Positions 18,058 to 27,009 of a stretch of DNA of 64,000 nucleotides are shown here, piece after piece. How positions within the stretch are numbered: position 1 is the first letter of the stretch; each line of letters starts with the position of its first letter. The stretch is from positions 1,178,001-1,242,000 of the forward strand of contig NZ_JACHIW010000001.1 in the NCBI RefSeq assembly GCF_014203395.1. The letters are read 5' to 3'. Origin of the DNA: Saccharopolyspora phatthalungensis. Lineage in GTDB: Bacteria > Actinomycetota > Actinomycetes > Mycobacteriales > Pseudonocardiaceae. The notes under the pieces are model-generated. The model was given only the letters and a program-made list of their open reading frames with translations. It searched no databases and was not told the DNA's origin. A program made the translations under genes and the position numbers.

Positions 18058-18971
18058 AGACTCGCAACAGGATGTGTGCATCGGCCCTAGCCGACTCGGC
18101 TCCCACGGCCGATATCGATGCTCTCTCGGTCGAGGGTCTGACCATCGCCTACGGGAGCGCTGCACCGTCGGTCTCAGGCGTCACGCTGCGCGTGCGCAAG
18201 GGAGAGATCGTCGGCGTCATCGGAGAGTCAGGCAGCGGAAAGTCGAGCGTCGCGCTGGCCATGATGGGGTTGCTGCCCGACTCCGCCCGCGTTGCCGCAA
18301 CCAGCATGCAGGTCGCCGGGTTCGACGTAAGAGATGCCCGAGAGCGCGATTGGGCACAGGTGCGCGGCGTGCACGCGTCCATGGTCTTCCAGGAACCCAT
18401 GTCGGCACTCAACCCGTGCATGCGGATCGGTGCGCAGATCGCCGAGGTGCTCCGCATCCATGGCATCGCCGACAGAACCACGGCTGAGCAGCGCGCTCTG
18501 GACATCCTGAAGCTGGTGCGCATACCCGATCCGGAACGGCGGATGAACTACTTCCCGCATCAGCTCTCTGGCGGGCAGCGGCAGCGGGTTGTGATCGCGA
18601 TCGCGGTGGCTGCAGGTCCTTCGCTGCTGGTGGCGGACGAACCGACCACGGCGCTCGACGTCACGGTGCAGGCACAGATCCTCGATCTCATCCGCAGCCT
18701 GCGCGACGAGACCGGCATGGGCGTGCTGTTCATCAGCCATGACTTGGGAGTCATCGGGCAGCTCTGCGAACGGGTCGCCGTGATGTACCGCGGCCGTGTC
18801 GTCGAGTCCGGTAGGACCGAGCGAGTACTCGCCGATCCGCGCCATCCGTACACCCGCGCGCTGTTGGAGAGCATCCCGCGTCCGTCCGTTCCGGTGCGCT
18901 CCCCGCTGGCCGTGATCCCCCCAGACAATGACTTCGAGGATGTGCCCGCTGCGCTCGAGGAGGTCAGGTGA
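18054..18971 (+). CDS. Dpp/Opp-type ABC importer ATPase (DppD-like)
   Basis: A protein of 305 residues. Walker A GESGSGKSSV, Q-loop in VFQEPMSALNP, signature LSGGQRQRV, Walker B LLVADEPTTALDV and H-loop FISHDLG are all intact. The C-terminal oligopeptide-family extension HPYTRALLESIPRP is present. The start is GTG at 18054, overlapping the previous stop as GTGA; the longer upstream frame lies inside the permease gene. It pairs with the next gene as the heterodimeric motor. Confidence 0.9.
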   Translation: MKTRNRMCASALADSAPTADIDALSVEGLTIAYGSAAPSVSGVTLRVRKGEIVGVIGESGSGKSSVALAMMGLLPDSARVAATSMQVAGFDVRDARERDWAQVRGVHASMVFQEPMSALNPCMRIGAQIAEVLRIHGIADRTTAEQRALDILKLVRIPDPERRMNYFPHQLSGGQRQRVVIAIAVAAGPSLLVADEPTTALDVTVQAQILDLIRSLRDETGMGVLFISHDLGVIGQLCERVAVMYRGRVVESGRTERVLADPRHPYTRALLESIPRPSVPVRSPLAVIPPDNDFEDVPAALEEVR

Positions 18972-19741
18972 GCGAGATCCTGCTGCGCGTCAATGGCCTC
19001 ACACAGCGGTTCGGTCATGGTGAACACGCCGTGACGGCGCTCGACCATGTCAGCCTCGACATCCGGCGAGGCGAGACCCTCGGGCTGGTCGGCGAATCCG
19101 GTTCGGGGAAGAGCACCCTGGCCCGGGCGATCCTGCTCTTGCGCCGTCCGACATCGGGGAGCATCGAATTCGACGGAACGGATGTGACCGGACTACGGGG
19201 CCGCGCGCTGCGCCAGCATCGCCGTCGGGTCCAGCTCGTGTTCCAGGATCCCAACGATTCGCTGGACCCGCGGTTTACGATCGAGCGATCGATCGCGGAG
19301 CCTCTCGTCGCCGCCGGATACGGTCGTGCGGACCGCCGGCGACGAGTGATCGAGTCTCTGGAGCAGGTGGGCCTCCCCTCCGATGCGGCGGTGCGCTACC
19401 CGCATGAGTTCTCCGGCGGGCAGCGACAGCGCGTCGCGATCGCCAGGGCGATGGCGGCGAAACCGGAGTTCGTCGTGCTCGACGAACCGACGTCGGCCCT
19501 CGATGTCTCCGTGCAGGCCCAGGTGCTCAACCTTCTCGTCCGGCTGCAGGAGGAGACTGGGGTGACTTACCTCTTCATCACGCACAACCTCTCCGTCGTG
19601 CATCACCTCGCACACCGCGTCGCCGTCATGCACGATGGCCGGCTCGTCGAGGAGGGCACGGGCGAGCAGGTGATGACGGCACCAGAGCATCCGTACACGC
19701 AGGGGCTCCTCGAATCCATGCCGGTGCTGTACCGGACCTGA
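18968..19741 (+). CDS. Dpp/Opp-type ABC importer ATPase (DppF-like)
   Basis: A protein of 257 residues: Walker A GESGSGKSTLA, Q-loop VFQDPNDSLDPR, signature FSGGQRQRV, Walker B FVVLDEPTSALDV, H-loop FITHNLS and the short family tail HPYTQGLLESMP. The GTG start overlaps the previous stop (GTGA). It is slightly shorter than typical DppF because the C-terminal zinc or substrate-linked tail is reduced. It ends the importer operon; the cupin gene follows 21 bases later and may be co-transcribed. Confidence 0.9.
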   Translation: MSEILLRVNGLTQRFGHGEHAVTALDHVSLDIRRGETLGLVGESGSGKSTLARAILLLRRPTSGSIEFDGTDVTGLRGRALRQHRRRVQLVFQDPNDSLDPRFTIERSIAEPLVAAGYGRADRRRRVIESLEQVGLPSDAAVRYPHEFSGGQRQRVAIARAMAAKPEFVVLDEPTSALDVSVQAQVLNLLVRLQEETGVTYLFITHNLSVVHHLAHRVAVMHDGRLVEEGTGEQVMTAPEHPYTQGLLESMPVLYRT

Positions 19742-19762
19742 CGTGGTAGGAGGGAAAGCGCG

Positions 19763-20188
19763 ATGCGCATACAGCGCCGCGGCGACAACGCTCACGACTG
19801 GCGGCTCTACCACGGGCAGGGCTCGGTCGGCGTCGAGTGGTATTTCAAGGAGACGACGAGGCTTGCCTGCTCGGTGATGCTGTATCGCCTCGATCCGGGG
19901 GCCGAGGAAGGACAGCACTTCCATCTCGACGGCGACGCGGGCAGCTGCACGCCGAACAGCTCCGATGAGATCTATGTCGTCACCTCGGGCGAGGTAGTGA
20001 TGACCAGCGGTGACGACCGCGCCGTGCTGCGGTCGGGGGATTCCCTTTATGCACCGGCGGGAACTCTGCACGGTGTGCGCAACGAGTCGTCGGAACCCGC
20101 CGAACTCGTCTTGATCTTCGGGCCGCCCGGCAGCCATCCTCGGCCGCAGACCGGAACGGAGAGCTTCGGGCTCAGCGCTCTGTCATAG
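19763..20188 (+). CDS. Cupin-domain protein
   Basis: A protein of 141 residues with one cupin barrel. The motifs are GQHFHLDGDAGS, DEIYVVTSGEVVM and SGDSLYAPAGTLHGVRN, which supply two or three His and one Glu as metal ligands. The start is well supported by TAGGAGGGAAAG upstream. It may be a small dioxygenase, isomerase or binding protein. It overlaps the end of the convergent regulator gene by 17 bases. Position suggests a role in the pathway fed by the importer, but the substrate is unknown. Confidence 0.85.
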   Translation: MRIQRRGDNAHDWRLYHGQGSVGVEWYFKETTRLACSVMLYRLDPGAEEGQHFHLDGDAGSCTPNSSDEIYVVTSGEVVMTSGDDRAVLRSGDSLYAPAGTLHGVRNESSEPAELVLIFGPPGSHPRPQTGTESFGLSALS

Positions 20189-22094
20189 CTTGCTGAAGCT
20201 TCTCGCGCAGCTCGTCGATACGCACGGCGATGCTGAGACGGAACAAGCGTTCGTCGTTGCGCCAGTCTTCACCCAGTACGCGGTCGAGGCGGTCTAGGCG
20301 CTGCAAGATCGTGTTGGTGTGGAAGTTCAGCGCGCGCGCCGTCCGCGTCGGGCTGGCGTTGTTGCGGACGAACGCGCGAAGTGTGCCCAGCAGGTCGGCA
20401 TTGCGCTCAGCGTCGTAGCGGCGCACAGCACCGATGGTCTCCCGCAGGAAAGCGGCGAGCGCGCGGGAATCGGTGTCGAGAACCGCGGAGTAGGGAAGGA
20501 AGTCGTCCGTCGTCGCGGCCACGTCTTCTATGCCGAGCGCAGCCAGGAGTCGCGCCGTCCTCATCGCGAGCCTGAACGCCTCCGGGATCGCGTCCGGTGC
20601 GGGCGGGGGGACCACCACGACAACCGGATGCTGGATGGCGTGCGCGACGTGCTCGCGAACCCGCTCGGCGTCAACGGATCGTCGTTGTGCGGCGAAGGCC
20701 GCGACAACGTATCCGCGGTACTCGCCGACAAGCGCCCTGTCGTCGAGGTGCGGAGCCAAGGCCAGCGCCGCGGCGGTCTGCTGGTCCCCGGGGACGGCGA
20801 GAAGGAGCAGCGAGTCGAGTGCGTGCAGGTCCACGCCGAGCCGCCGCGCCCGTCGCTCCACGTCGGCCCTGCGCTCTGGCACGTCGTCCAAGAGGTCGCC
20901 GATGAGCTCGCTGCGTACTCGGTGGTCGGCACCGGAGGCGGCCTCCTGCTGCAGCCCGAGGAGGGCGCCGACCTGGGCCGCCCGTTCGATCGTGCGGCGG
21001 TCCACGGCGCCGAGGGCCAGCTCGCCGTCGCCGAGCAGTAGCGCGCCGAAGTGCTGGCTGCCTGCCGTCAGCGCGGAAACGGCTCGTATGCCGTCGACTT
21101 CGACGGATATGCAGTGCCCAGATCTGCGGCTCTCCGCGATCGCGTCACGGACGGCGTCATCCAGCTCCAGCATGCCGGCCGCGAGGGGAAGCCTTGCGGC
21201 CGCGATGACCTGCTCGCGGGCATCGATGATCGCGACGGCGCAGCCAAGTGCGGAGGCGAGGGTCTCGGCGACGGGAGAGAAGCCCCCGCCCGCAAGCACC
21301 GCCTGAACGAGCTTCTGGTGCACGGCGTTGGCTCTGTCTCGCTCGGCGAGGTGATCGGTGAGCCGTTCCAGTGCACGCCGGTTCTTGTCCTCGGATTCGC
21401 GTAAGTCGCGCAAGATCTGGGCGGTCTGCAGGATGACGGAGGCGTGATCGGCGAGCGCGGACAGCAAAGCGACCTCCTCCGGCGCGAAACTCTTCTCCTC
21501 ACGGTTGGCGACGAAGAGCACGCCGAGGACATCGTCGCTCGACAGCATCGGCACGCCGAGGAGAGAGACGAGGCCCTCCGCGGAGACCGCGTTGTCGATG
21601 CCCGCGTCGTGCCGCTCGCGGGCATAGTCGGCGTACCGGGAAACCCACTGGGCTGTGCGCGATTCGACGACCGCGCTCGCCAGTCCCCGCCCGGGAGGGA
21701 CCCGCAGCGCTTGGAGGGACGCGCTCACCGAGCCACTCGTCTCCCGGACGCGCAGTTCACTGGTCTCCGGGTCAAACTCGGAGAGATAGGCGACATCCAC
21801 GCCCATCATCTCGCGGGCGCGCTGCACGAGCCGTGCGAGGACGGCCTCGCTGTCGCGGAGCTCCGCGAGCTCGCGAGCGCTGGAGAACAGGGCGGAGAGC
21901 TCGTGTTCGCGACGGCGCAACCGGGCATGCTCGCGCTGCGCACGATGCACGTGCTCGGCGACCTCGGCGGCGGCCTCTCCGCTGAGACCGAGGAGGCCGA
22001 GCGCGTCGCTCACCGCCGTCGGGCCGAGTCCGTCGTCGTTGCCTGTGGCATCGATGAGGACCGCCACGGCCGTCGCCAGGGTGTCATCCGCCAT
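20172..22094 (-). CDS. GAF and PucR-type transcriptional regulator
   Basis: A protein of 640 residues. A GAF domain covers about 70-200 (LARLVQRAREMMGVDVAYLS, LLGVPMLSSDDVLGVLFVAN), and a GGDEF-like/CdaR spacer follows. The C-terminal PucR helix-turn-helix is near 570-630: FVRNNASPTRTARALNFHTN, then TILQRLDRLDRVLG. Regulators of this type sense a catabolic substrate and control purine, sugar acid or amine pathways. It is divergent in sense from the importer operon and probably controls it. A palindrome lies 56 bases upstream of its start (22150-22165). Its 3' end overlaps the cupin gene tail. Confidence 0.88.
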   Translation of the reverse strand: MADDTLATAVAVLIDATGNDDGLGPTAVSDALGLLGLSGEAAAEVAEHVHRAQREHARLRRREHELSALFSSARELAELRDSEAVLARLVQRAREMMGVDVAYLSEFDPETSELRVRETSGSVSASLQALRVPPGRGLASAVVESRTAQWVSRYADYARERHDAGIDNAVSAEGLVSLLGVPMLSSDDVLGVLFVANREEKSFAPEEVALLSALADHASVILQTAQILRDLRESEDKNRRALERLTDHLAERDRANAVHQKLVQAVLAGGGFSPVAETLASALGCAVAIIDAREQVIAAARLPLAAGMLELDDAVRDAIAESRRSGHCISVEVDGIRAVSALTAGSQHFGALLLGDGELALGAVDRRTIERAAQVGALLGLQQEAASGADHRVRSELIGDLLDDVPERRADVERRARRLGVDLHALDSLLLLAVPGDQQTAAALALAPHLDDRALVGEYRGYVVAAFAAQRRSVDAERVREHVAHAIQHPVVVVVPPPAPDAIPEAFRLAMRTARLLAALGIEDVAATTDDFLPYSAVLDTDSRALAAFLRETIGAVRRYDAERNADLLGTLRAFVRNNASPTRTARALNFHTNTILQRLDRLDRVLGEDWRNDERLFRLSIAVRIDELREKLQQAMTER

Positions 22095-22149
22095 CGACGT
22101 CCTCCCTCGCCCCTCGCGAGTCCGGGGCCGGAACCGGTGTGGAGGGCAA

Positions 22150-22165
22150 ATGTATGCCCATACAT
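22150..22165. promoter_or_regulatory. Palindromic operator candidate upstream of PucR-type gene
   Basis: Perfect 7-base arms ATGTATG and CATACAT with a 2-base centre. It lies 56 bases before the regulator start and 27 bases after the hydrolase stop. Its position suggests autoregulation by the PucR-type protein. Confidence 0.5.
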
Positions 22166-22191
22166 GTCGATGTCACACCCGAACGGCGGTG

Positions 22192-23046
22192 TCAATGGGC
22201 GAGGACTTTCTCTCCGCGCAGGGCTGTCCGGACGATGGCCGCGGCGAGCTCCGGCCAAAGCTCGTGCGGGATGAGATGACCGACCTCCGGGTGGATCTGC
22301 AGTTCCGCGTCGATCAGGGCCTCGGCCATGTCGATCGCGGAGCACCAGTGCAGCACGGCGTCGGCTCGGCCGTGGAACACGAGCGCCGGCACGGTAACGG
22401 CCTTCAGCCGCTCCAGTCGCTCGGGCGCCCGCAGCAGCGCCGACCACTGGCGGGCGAAGCCCTCGGGGGCGTAACCGCGGTCGTAGGCGAGAGCCGCCTT
22501 GTCCCGGTGCCATTGCACCTGCGGGTCGTACCGGCTCGGCGGCGCGGCGAGCGCGGCCGCCTCCGCGCACGCGATCGCCTCTTCGCGGCTGACCCGCTGC
22601 GGCGCCGAGCGCAGCTCCTTGCGCTCACCGTGCAGGATGTAACGCGGGTCCCGGCCCGGGATCGTCGACAGGAGGCCGAGGCTGCGCACACGCTCCGGGT
22701 GCTCGATCGCCGCCAGCTGCGCCATCATCCCGCCCATGGAGTGGCCGACCAGATGCGCCGAGTCCACTCCGAGATCGTTGAGGACGCGCAGGATGTCCTC
22801 GGCCATGTCCGACAGCCCATACCCGCCGTCGATGTCGGCTTCGCCGCCGAAGCGCTGCGAGAGCCCGGTGTCGCGGTTGTCGAAGCGCACGACGCGGAAC
22901 CCCTCGGCCGTGATCAGCTCCACGACGCGCGGATGCCAGCTGATCAACTGGGCACCGCCGCCGGAGATCAGCACGATCGCCGGGGCTCCGGCGTCCCCGG
23001 CGACCTCGTAGTAGATCCTCACTCCGTCGGCATCCGCGTATGGCAC
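22192..23046 (-). CDS. Alpha/beta-hydrolase
   Basis: A protein of 284 residues with the serine hydrolase nucleophile elbow GHSMGG (VDSAHLVGHSMGGMMAQLA), an oxyanion region LISGGGAQLISWHP, the acid in FHGRADAVLHW and the His in HPEVGHLIPHELW. The GTG start at 23046 (VPYADADGVRIYYEV) follows AAGGA by eight bases; the much longer open frame upstream has no homology and runs across the HMG-CoA reductase gene. It resembles esterases, lactonases and C-C hydrolases such as 3-oxoadipate enol-lactonase. The substrate is unknown. It is divergent from the reductase gene and shares its promoter region. Confidence 0.88.
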   Translation of the reverse strand: MPYADADGVRIYYEVAGDAGAPAIVLISGGGAQLISWHPRVVELITAEGFRVVRFDNRDTGLSQRFGGEADIDGGYGLSDMAEDILRVLNDLGVDSAHLVGHSMGGMMAQLAAIEHPERVRSLGLLSTIPGRDPRYILHGERKELRSAPQRVSREEAIACAEAAALAAPPSRYDPQVQWHRDKAALAYDRGYAPEGFARQWSALLRAPERLERLKAVTVPALVFHGRADAVLHWCSAIDMAEALIDAELQIHPEVGHLIPHELWPELAAAIVRTALRGEKVLAH

Positions 23047-23193
23047 TGGGAATATCCTTCCGCTTGGCGGCGAGTCTATGGAGGAAGCATCCACGCGGGA
23101 ATGTGCGAATGTCCTATCTGGACGGCGCGCCCTTGTGGGATCGCCACGCTGGCGGGTTGTCGGCACCGGTGCGGCGAAAGGCGCCGCTGACGT

Positions 23194-23208
23194 GTGTGCG
23201 AAGCACAC
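23194..23208. promoter_or_regulatory. Inverted repeat in divergent promoter region
   Basis: Arms GTGTGC and GCACAC with centre GAA lie midway between the divergent hydrolase and HMG-CoA reductase genes. It is a candidate operator for both. Weak evidence: short arms only. Confidence 0.3.
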
Positions 23209-23326
23209 GCAGACCAGGGCGCACAATGAGACGATCATCCATCGTCGTCGCCGCACAGCGCACCTATCGTCGTGGGGGAAGTCGCAGCATCGTGTAGCAG
23301 AGCTGTGCACGCGAAGGAGAGCGCCG

Positions 23327-24607
23327 ATGCCGATCAACAGCCGCATCAGAGGTCTGCGCGACCGCACCCCCGACGAGCGTCTCGGTCTCGTCGCCGAAGG
23401 CGCCGGTCTCGACGTCGATGCGCTCTCCGCATTGCGCACCGAGAGCGGACTGACCCTCGACCAAGCCAACCACATGATCGAGAACGTCGTGGGGCTCATG
23501 TCGATTCCCGTCGGCGTCGCAGCGAACTTCACCATCGACGGCGTGGACCGGCTCATCCCCATGGCGACGGAAGAGCCCAGTGTCGTCGCCGCCGCTTCGA
23601 ACGCGGCGCGGATGGCGCGGGGGCACGGAGGCTTCCGTACCTCATCCTCCGGCGACATCATGATCGCCCAGATACAGGTTCTCGACGCCGTCGACCCGTT
23701 CGCGACGCGGCTGCGGCTGCTGGAGGCCAGCGACGAGCTCCGTGCCCTCGCCAACGAGCAGGACCCCATGCTCGTCTCGCTCGGCGGTGGCGTCTTGGAT
23801 GTCTCGGTGCGGGTGCTCCCTACGCGCGCGGGCACCCAGGTCATCGTCCACCTGCACGTCGACGTGCGGGATGCGATGGGCGCGAACGCCGTCAACACGA
23901 TGGCTGAGGCGATCGCCCCGCGCATCGCCGAAATCGCGCAGACGCGCACTCTTCTGCGCATCCTCACGAACAAGGCGGAGCTGCGGCTCACCCGTACGCG
24001 CGGCGTCTTCGACGCGGAGCTCCTCGGCGGCGCGCAGGTCGTCGACGACATCGTCGCCGCCAGCGCCTTCGCCGAGGCGGACCCGTACCGGGCGGCGACA
24101 CACAACAAGGGCATCATGAACGGCATCACCGCCGTCGTGCTCGCCACGGGCAACGACACCAGAGCGGTCGAAGCTGGCTGTCACTCCCATGCGGGGCGCA
24201 ACGGCCAGTACTCGGCTCTGTCACAGTTCGAGAAGGATGTCGACGGCAACCTCGTCGGGTCGCTTGAGGTTCCCCTGGCCGTGGGGCTGGTGGGCGGAGC
24301 CACCCGCGCTCACCCGACGGCCCAGGCCGCCATCCGCCTCCTCGGCGTCGACACGGCACGCGAGCTCGCCGCCGTCATCGCGGCGGTCGGCCTGGCGCAG
24401 AACCTCGCCGCGTGCCGGGCGCTCGCTGCCGAGGGCATCCAGCGCGGTCACATGACACTTCACGCGCGCACCGTCGCCGCCAGCGCAGGGGCGACCGTCG
24501 ACGAGATCGGCGCCGTCGCCGCCCGTATCGTCGCCGATCGCCGCATCCGGGTGGAGTACGCCCGCGAGGTGCTATCGGAGCTGCGCGGGAAGAGGACGCC
24601 GGCATGA
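23327..24607 (+). CDS. mvaA: Hydroxymethylglutaryl-CoA reductase, degradative (class II)
   Basis: A protein of 426 residues of the class II HMG-CoA reductases, which in degradative bacteria oxidise mevalonate to HMG-CoA with NAD. Visible motifs are ENVVGLMSIPVGVAANF (catalytic Glu region) near 56, the Lys-containing NKGIMNGI near 262, and the C-terminal GHMTLHARTVA with the catalytic His. No sterol-sensing or membrane domain is present. The start follows GAAGGAGAG. The stop overlaps the start of the collapsed HMG-CoA lyase as ATGA, so reductase and lyase were once coupled. A mevalonate or HMG-CoA catabolic role fits better than mevalonate synthesis, since no other mevalonate-pathway genes are near. 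Confidence 0.9.
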   Translation: MPINSRIRGLRDRTPDERLGLVAEGAGLDVDALSALRTESGLTLDQANHMIENVVGLMSIPVGVAANFTIDGVDRLIPMATEEPSVVAAASNAARMARGHGGFRTSSSGDIMIAQIQVLDAVDPFATRLRLLEASDELRALANEQDPMLVSLGGGVLDVSVRVLPTRAGTQVIVHLHVDVRDAMGANAVNTMAEAIAPRIAEIAQTRTLLRILTNKAELRLTRTRGVFDAELLGGAQVVDDIVAASAFAEADPYRAATHNKGIMNGITAVVLATGNDTRAVEAGCHSHAGRNGQYSALSQFEKDVDGNLVGSLEVPLAVGLVGGATRAHPTAQAAIRLLGVDTARELAAVIAAVGLAQNLAACRALAAEGIQRGHMTLHARTVAASAGATVDEIGAVAARIVADRRIRVEYAREVLSELRGKRTPA

Positions 24608-24873
24608 CCGACCCCGCACCACGCGTCGAGCCGGAACCCGGTCTTCCCGCCCGGGTCACGGTATACGAGGCGGGTCCGCGGTCGGAGACCGACATCATCC
24701 CGTCGAACGTGAAGATCGAGCCGTGCCGGCAGCGATATCGTGCGCTCGCCGCCACGCCCCTCTGGCTTTCTCGAATCAGCTGTGTCCGCGCGCCGTTTAT
24801 CGTCGCGGCGGCGCTCGCCGCAGCAGGACTCGGCGCCACGGAACCACATCCCGAGGAGGCATCACGCGCATGA
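24604..24873 (+). pseudogene. mvaB: HMG-CoA lyase, internally collapsed remnant
   Basis: An 89-residue frame beginning MTDPAPRVEPEPGLPARVTV and continuing YEAGPRSETDIIPSNVKIE. This matches the N-terminus of HMG-CoA lyases (LPARVTVYEVGPRDGLQNE, then a helix start with VKxE). After about 38 residues similarity stops, and the TIM-barrel core with its catalytic Arg, Asp, His and Cys is absent; a family member should be about 300 residues. The small frame still overlaps the reductase stop (ATGA) and the next start (ATGA), so a large internal deletion is likely rather than an end truncation. It cannot be an active lyase. Confidence 0.7.
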
Positions 24874-26099
24874 CCGAAACCACGCCCACCACGCCCGGTT
24901 CCCTCGACGGCGTCGTCGTCCTCGACCTCTCGCGCGTGCTGGCGGGGCCGTATGCGGCGCAGATGCTCGCCGACCTCGGCGCGACCGTCATCAAGATCGA
25001 GAACCCTCGCGACCCCGATGTGTCCCGCGGCTTCCCGCCGTATCTCACCGACGGCGACGAGGAGTTCAGCGCCTATTACGCGCAGTACAACCGCGGGAAG
25101 CTGGGCGTGGGGCTCGACCTCGCGACCTCCGAGGGCAAGGAGGTGCTCAAGGACCTGGTGCGCTCCGCCGACATCCTGATCGAGAACTTCCGGCCCGGCA
25201 CCATGGAAAAGCTCGGCATCGGCTATGACGTTCTGCGCGAGGTCAACCCGACGCTCGTTTACACCGCCATCTCCGGTTACGGGCAGACGGGCTCCCGCAG
25301 CAGGCGCCCGGCCTTCGACAACACGGCGCAGGCCGCAGGCGGCCTGTGGTCGATGAACGGCTACCCCGGCCTGCCTCCGGTGCGCGTCGGCGTGACGATC
25401 GGCGACCTGTCCGCGACGCTGTTTGCGGTCGTCGGCACCCTCGCCGCTCTCCGCCATGCCGAGGCGACGGGAGAGGGGCAGCTTGTCGACGTCGCTCAGG
25501 TCGACAGCATCCTCGCCCTAACCGAGACCGCCGTCGTCGATTACACCGTGACGGACAAGGTGGCTTCGCCCGCCGGCAACGAGCACGTCTGGGTCCGCCC
25601 GTACGAGCTGTTCGACTGCGCCGACGGGCAGGTGTTCTTCGGGGCATACACCGACAAGCTCTGGCGGGCGAGCTGCGAGCTGTTCGGCACGCCGGAGTTC
25701 GCGGACGACCCGGAGATCGACACGATGCGCAAGCGCTTCGACCCCGAGGTGTACGAGCGCCGGGTGAAGCCGATCGTCGTAGCCTGGCTCGCCGACCGCA
25801 CGAAAGCGGAACTGGAGGAACTCGCCGGCGAAGTCGTCCCGCTCACCGTCATCAAGACGATCGGCGAGGTGGTGGATGATCCGGGCACGGCCGAGCGCGA
25901 CATGATCGTGTCCGCCGACTACGGCGCCCTCGGGACACTCCGCATGTTCGGACAGCCGATCAAGCTGAGCGCGACACCGGCGACGCCGGCGCGCACCGCG
26001 AACCGACTGGCCGAGCACGCCGACCGGGTGCTCGCGGAACTCGCCGGCTACGACGAGGCCCGCATCACGGCGCTGCGTAAGGCGGGGGTCCTGCCGTGA
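24870..26099 (+). CDS. CaiB/BaiF family III CoA-transferase
   Basis: A protein of 409 residues typical of family III CoA-transferases: VLDLSRVLAGPYAAQMLADL, GATVIKIENP, NRGKLGVGLDL, ADILIENFRPGTMEKLG and RRPAFDNTAQAAGG, where the Asp is the expected catalytic residue. The ATG follows GAGGAGG and overlaps the lyase remnant stop. It should move CoA between carboxylic acids, perhaps succinyl-CoA to a branched C5-C6 acid such as hydroxymethylglutarate, given the neighbouring reductase (inference). It overlaps the next gene as GTGA. Confidence 0.9.
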   Translation: MTETTPTTPGSLDGVVVLDLSRVLAGPYAAQMLADLGATVIKIENPRDPDVSRGFPPYLTDGDEEFSAYYAQYNRGKLGVGLDLATSEGKEVLKDLVRSADILIENFRPGTMEKLGIGYDVLREVNPTLVYTAISGYGQTGSRSRRPAFDNTAQAAGGLWSMNGYPGLPPVRVGVTIGDLSATLFAVVGTLAALRHAEATGEGQLVDVAQVDSILALTETAVVDYTVTDKVASPAGNEHVWVRPYELFDCADGQVFFGAYTDKLWRASCELFGTPEFADDPEIDTMRKRFDPEVYERRVKPIVVAWLADRTKAELEELAGEVVPLTVIKTIGEVVDDPGTAERDMIVSADYGALGTLRMFGQPIKLSATPATPARTANRLAEHADRVLAELAGYDEARITALRKAGVLP

Positions 26100-26914
26100 G
26101 CGTGTTGCGGACCGAACCGATCGCCGCGCCGGCGGCAGAGGCGTATCGGGGCACCTTCGCCCCGGATGAGACGGCGCTGCGTGACGGGGACGCGCTGCCC
26201 CCAGCATGGGAGGGGTTCTATTTCCCGTTCGCCGTGCCGCTCGCCGACCTCCGACCGGACGGAACCCCAGCGCGCGACGGCGTCGTCCCGGAGATCGAGC
26301 TGCCGCGCCGGAAGTACGCGGGCGAGCACACCACGTTCCTTCGTCCGCTGACGGTCGGCGACGCGGTCACGCAGACGACCTCGCTCGGCGAGATGACGGA
26401 GAAGACCGGATCGAGCGGGCGTCTCCTGTTCGTCGACATCGAGCGGGAGTACGCCCTCGGCGGGGAGGTGGCGATTCGCAGCGTCTGGCACGACGTCTTC
26501 CTCGCGGCCGCCGCCCCGGATGCCCCTGCGCGGGCGCCTCGCGCCGACCCGGAGGCTGCGGCGGACGCCGACTGGGTCGAAGAACGCGTGCTCGATGCAC
26601 GCCAGCTGTTCCGGTTCTCGGCGCTGACCTTCAACACCCACCGCATCCACTACGACCGCGCCTGGGCGCGGGAGGTCGAGGAGCTACCCGACCTCCTCGT
26701 CCACGGGCCGCTCACGCGCATCCTCCTCATGGACGCCGCGCGACGACACGCGCCCGGCAGGTCCGTGTCCACACTGGACGTCCGCGCGATCGCGCCCATG
26801 CTCGTGGACCGGCCGATCCGCTTCACCGGACGCACCAAGGGGTCGGCTACAAGGGTCACCGCCGTCGACGAGGCGAATGTCGTCCTCGCCGTCGCCGAGG
26901 TGACCTGGGTGTGA
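26096..26914 (+). CDS. FAS1-like/hot-dog dehydratase (mesaconyl-C4-CoA hydratase-like)
   Basis: A protein of 272 residues with a double hot-dog layout. The N-terminal half has LPRRKYAGEHTTFLRPLTVG and the C-terminal half has FSALTFNTHRIHYDRAWA, the hydratase motif with its Asn-x-His-x-x-His-x-Asp arrangement. This is the pattern of the HTD2 / mesaconyl-C4-CoA / 3-methylfumaryl-CoA hydratase family. It overlaps the CoA-transferase gene (GTGA), so the transferase probably makes its CoA-ester substrate. A branched dicarboxylyl-CoA such as a mesaconyl- or methylglutaconyl-type thioester is plausible. Confidence 0.82.
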   Translation: MSVLRTEPIAAPAAEAYRGTFAPDETALRDGDALPPAWEGFYFPFAVPLADLRPDGTPARDGVVPEIELPRRKYAGEHTTFLRPLTVGDAVTQTTSLGEMTEKTGSSGRLLFVDIEREYALGGEVAIRSVWHDVFLAAAAPDAPARAPRADPEAAADADWVEERVLDARQLFRFSALTFNTHRIHYDRAWAREVEELPDLLVHGPLTRILLMDAARRHAPGRSVSTLDVRAIAPMLVDRPIRFTGRTKGSATRVTAVDEANVVLAVAEVTWV

Positions 26915-27009
26915 CGAAGCGGTCGGCGCGGGATGTGCGTGCCTCGGACGGGGTGTGCACCGCCATGGCGATGCGGAGCGCGTGGCAGTAAAGATCCCGC
27001 GGACGGCGG

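Noticed and set aside
22192-24159. 655-codon minus frame that would make a much longer hydrolase.
   Set aside because: Only the part from 23046 onward looks like a hydrolase; the rest is antisense to the HMG-CoA reductase. The GTG at 23046 has a good ribosome site.
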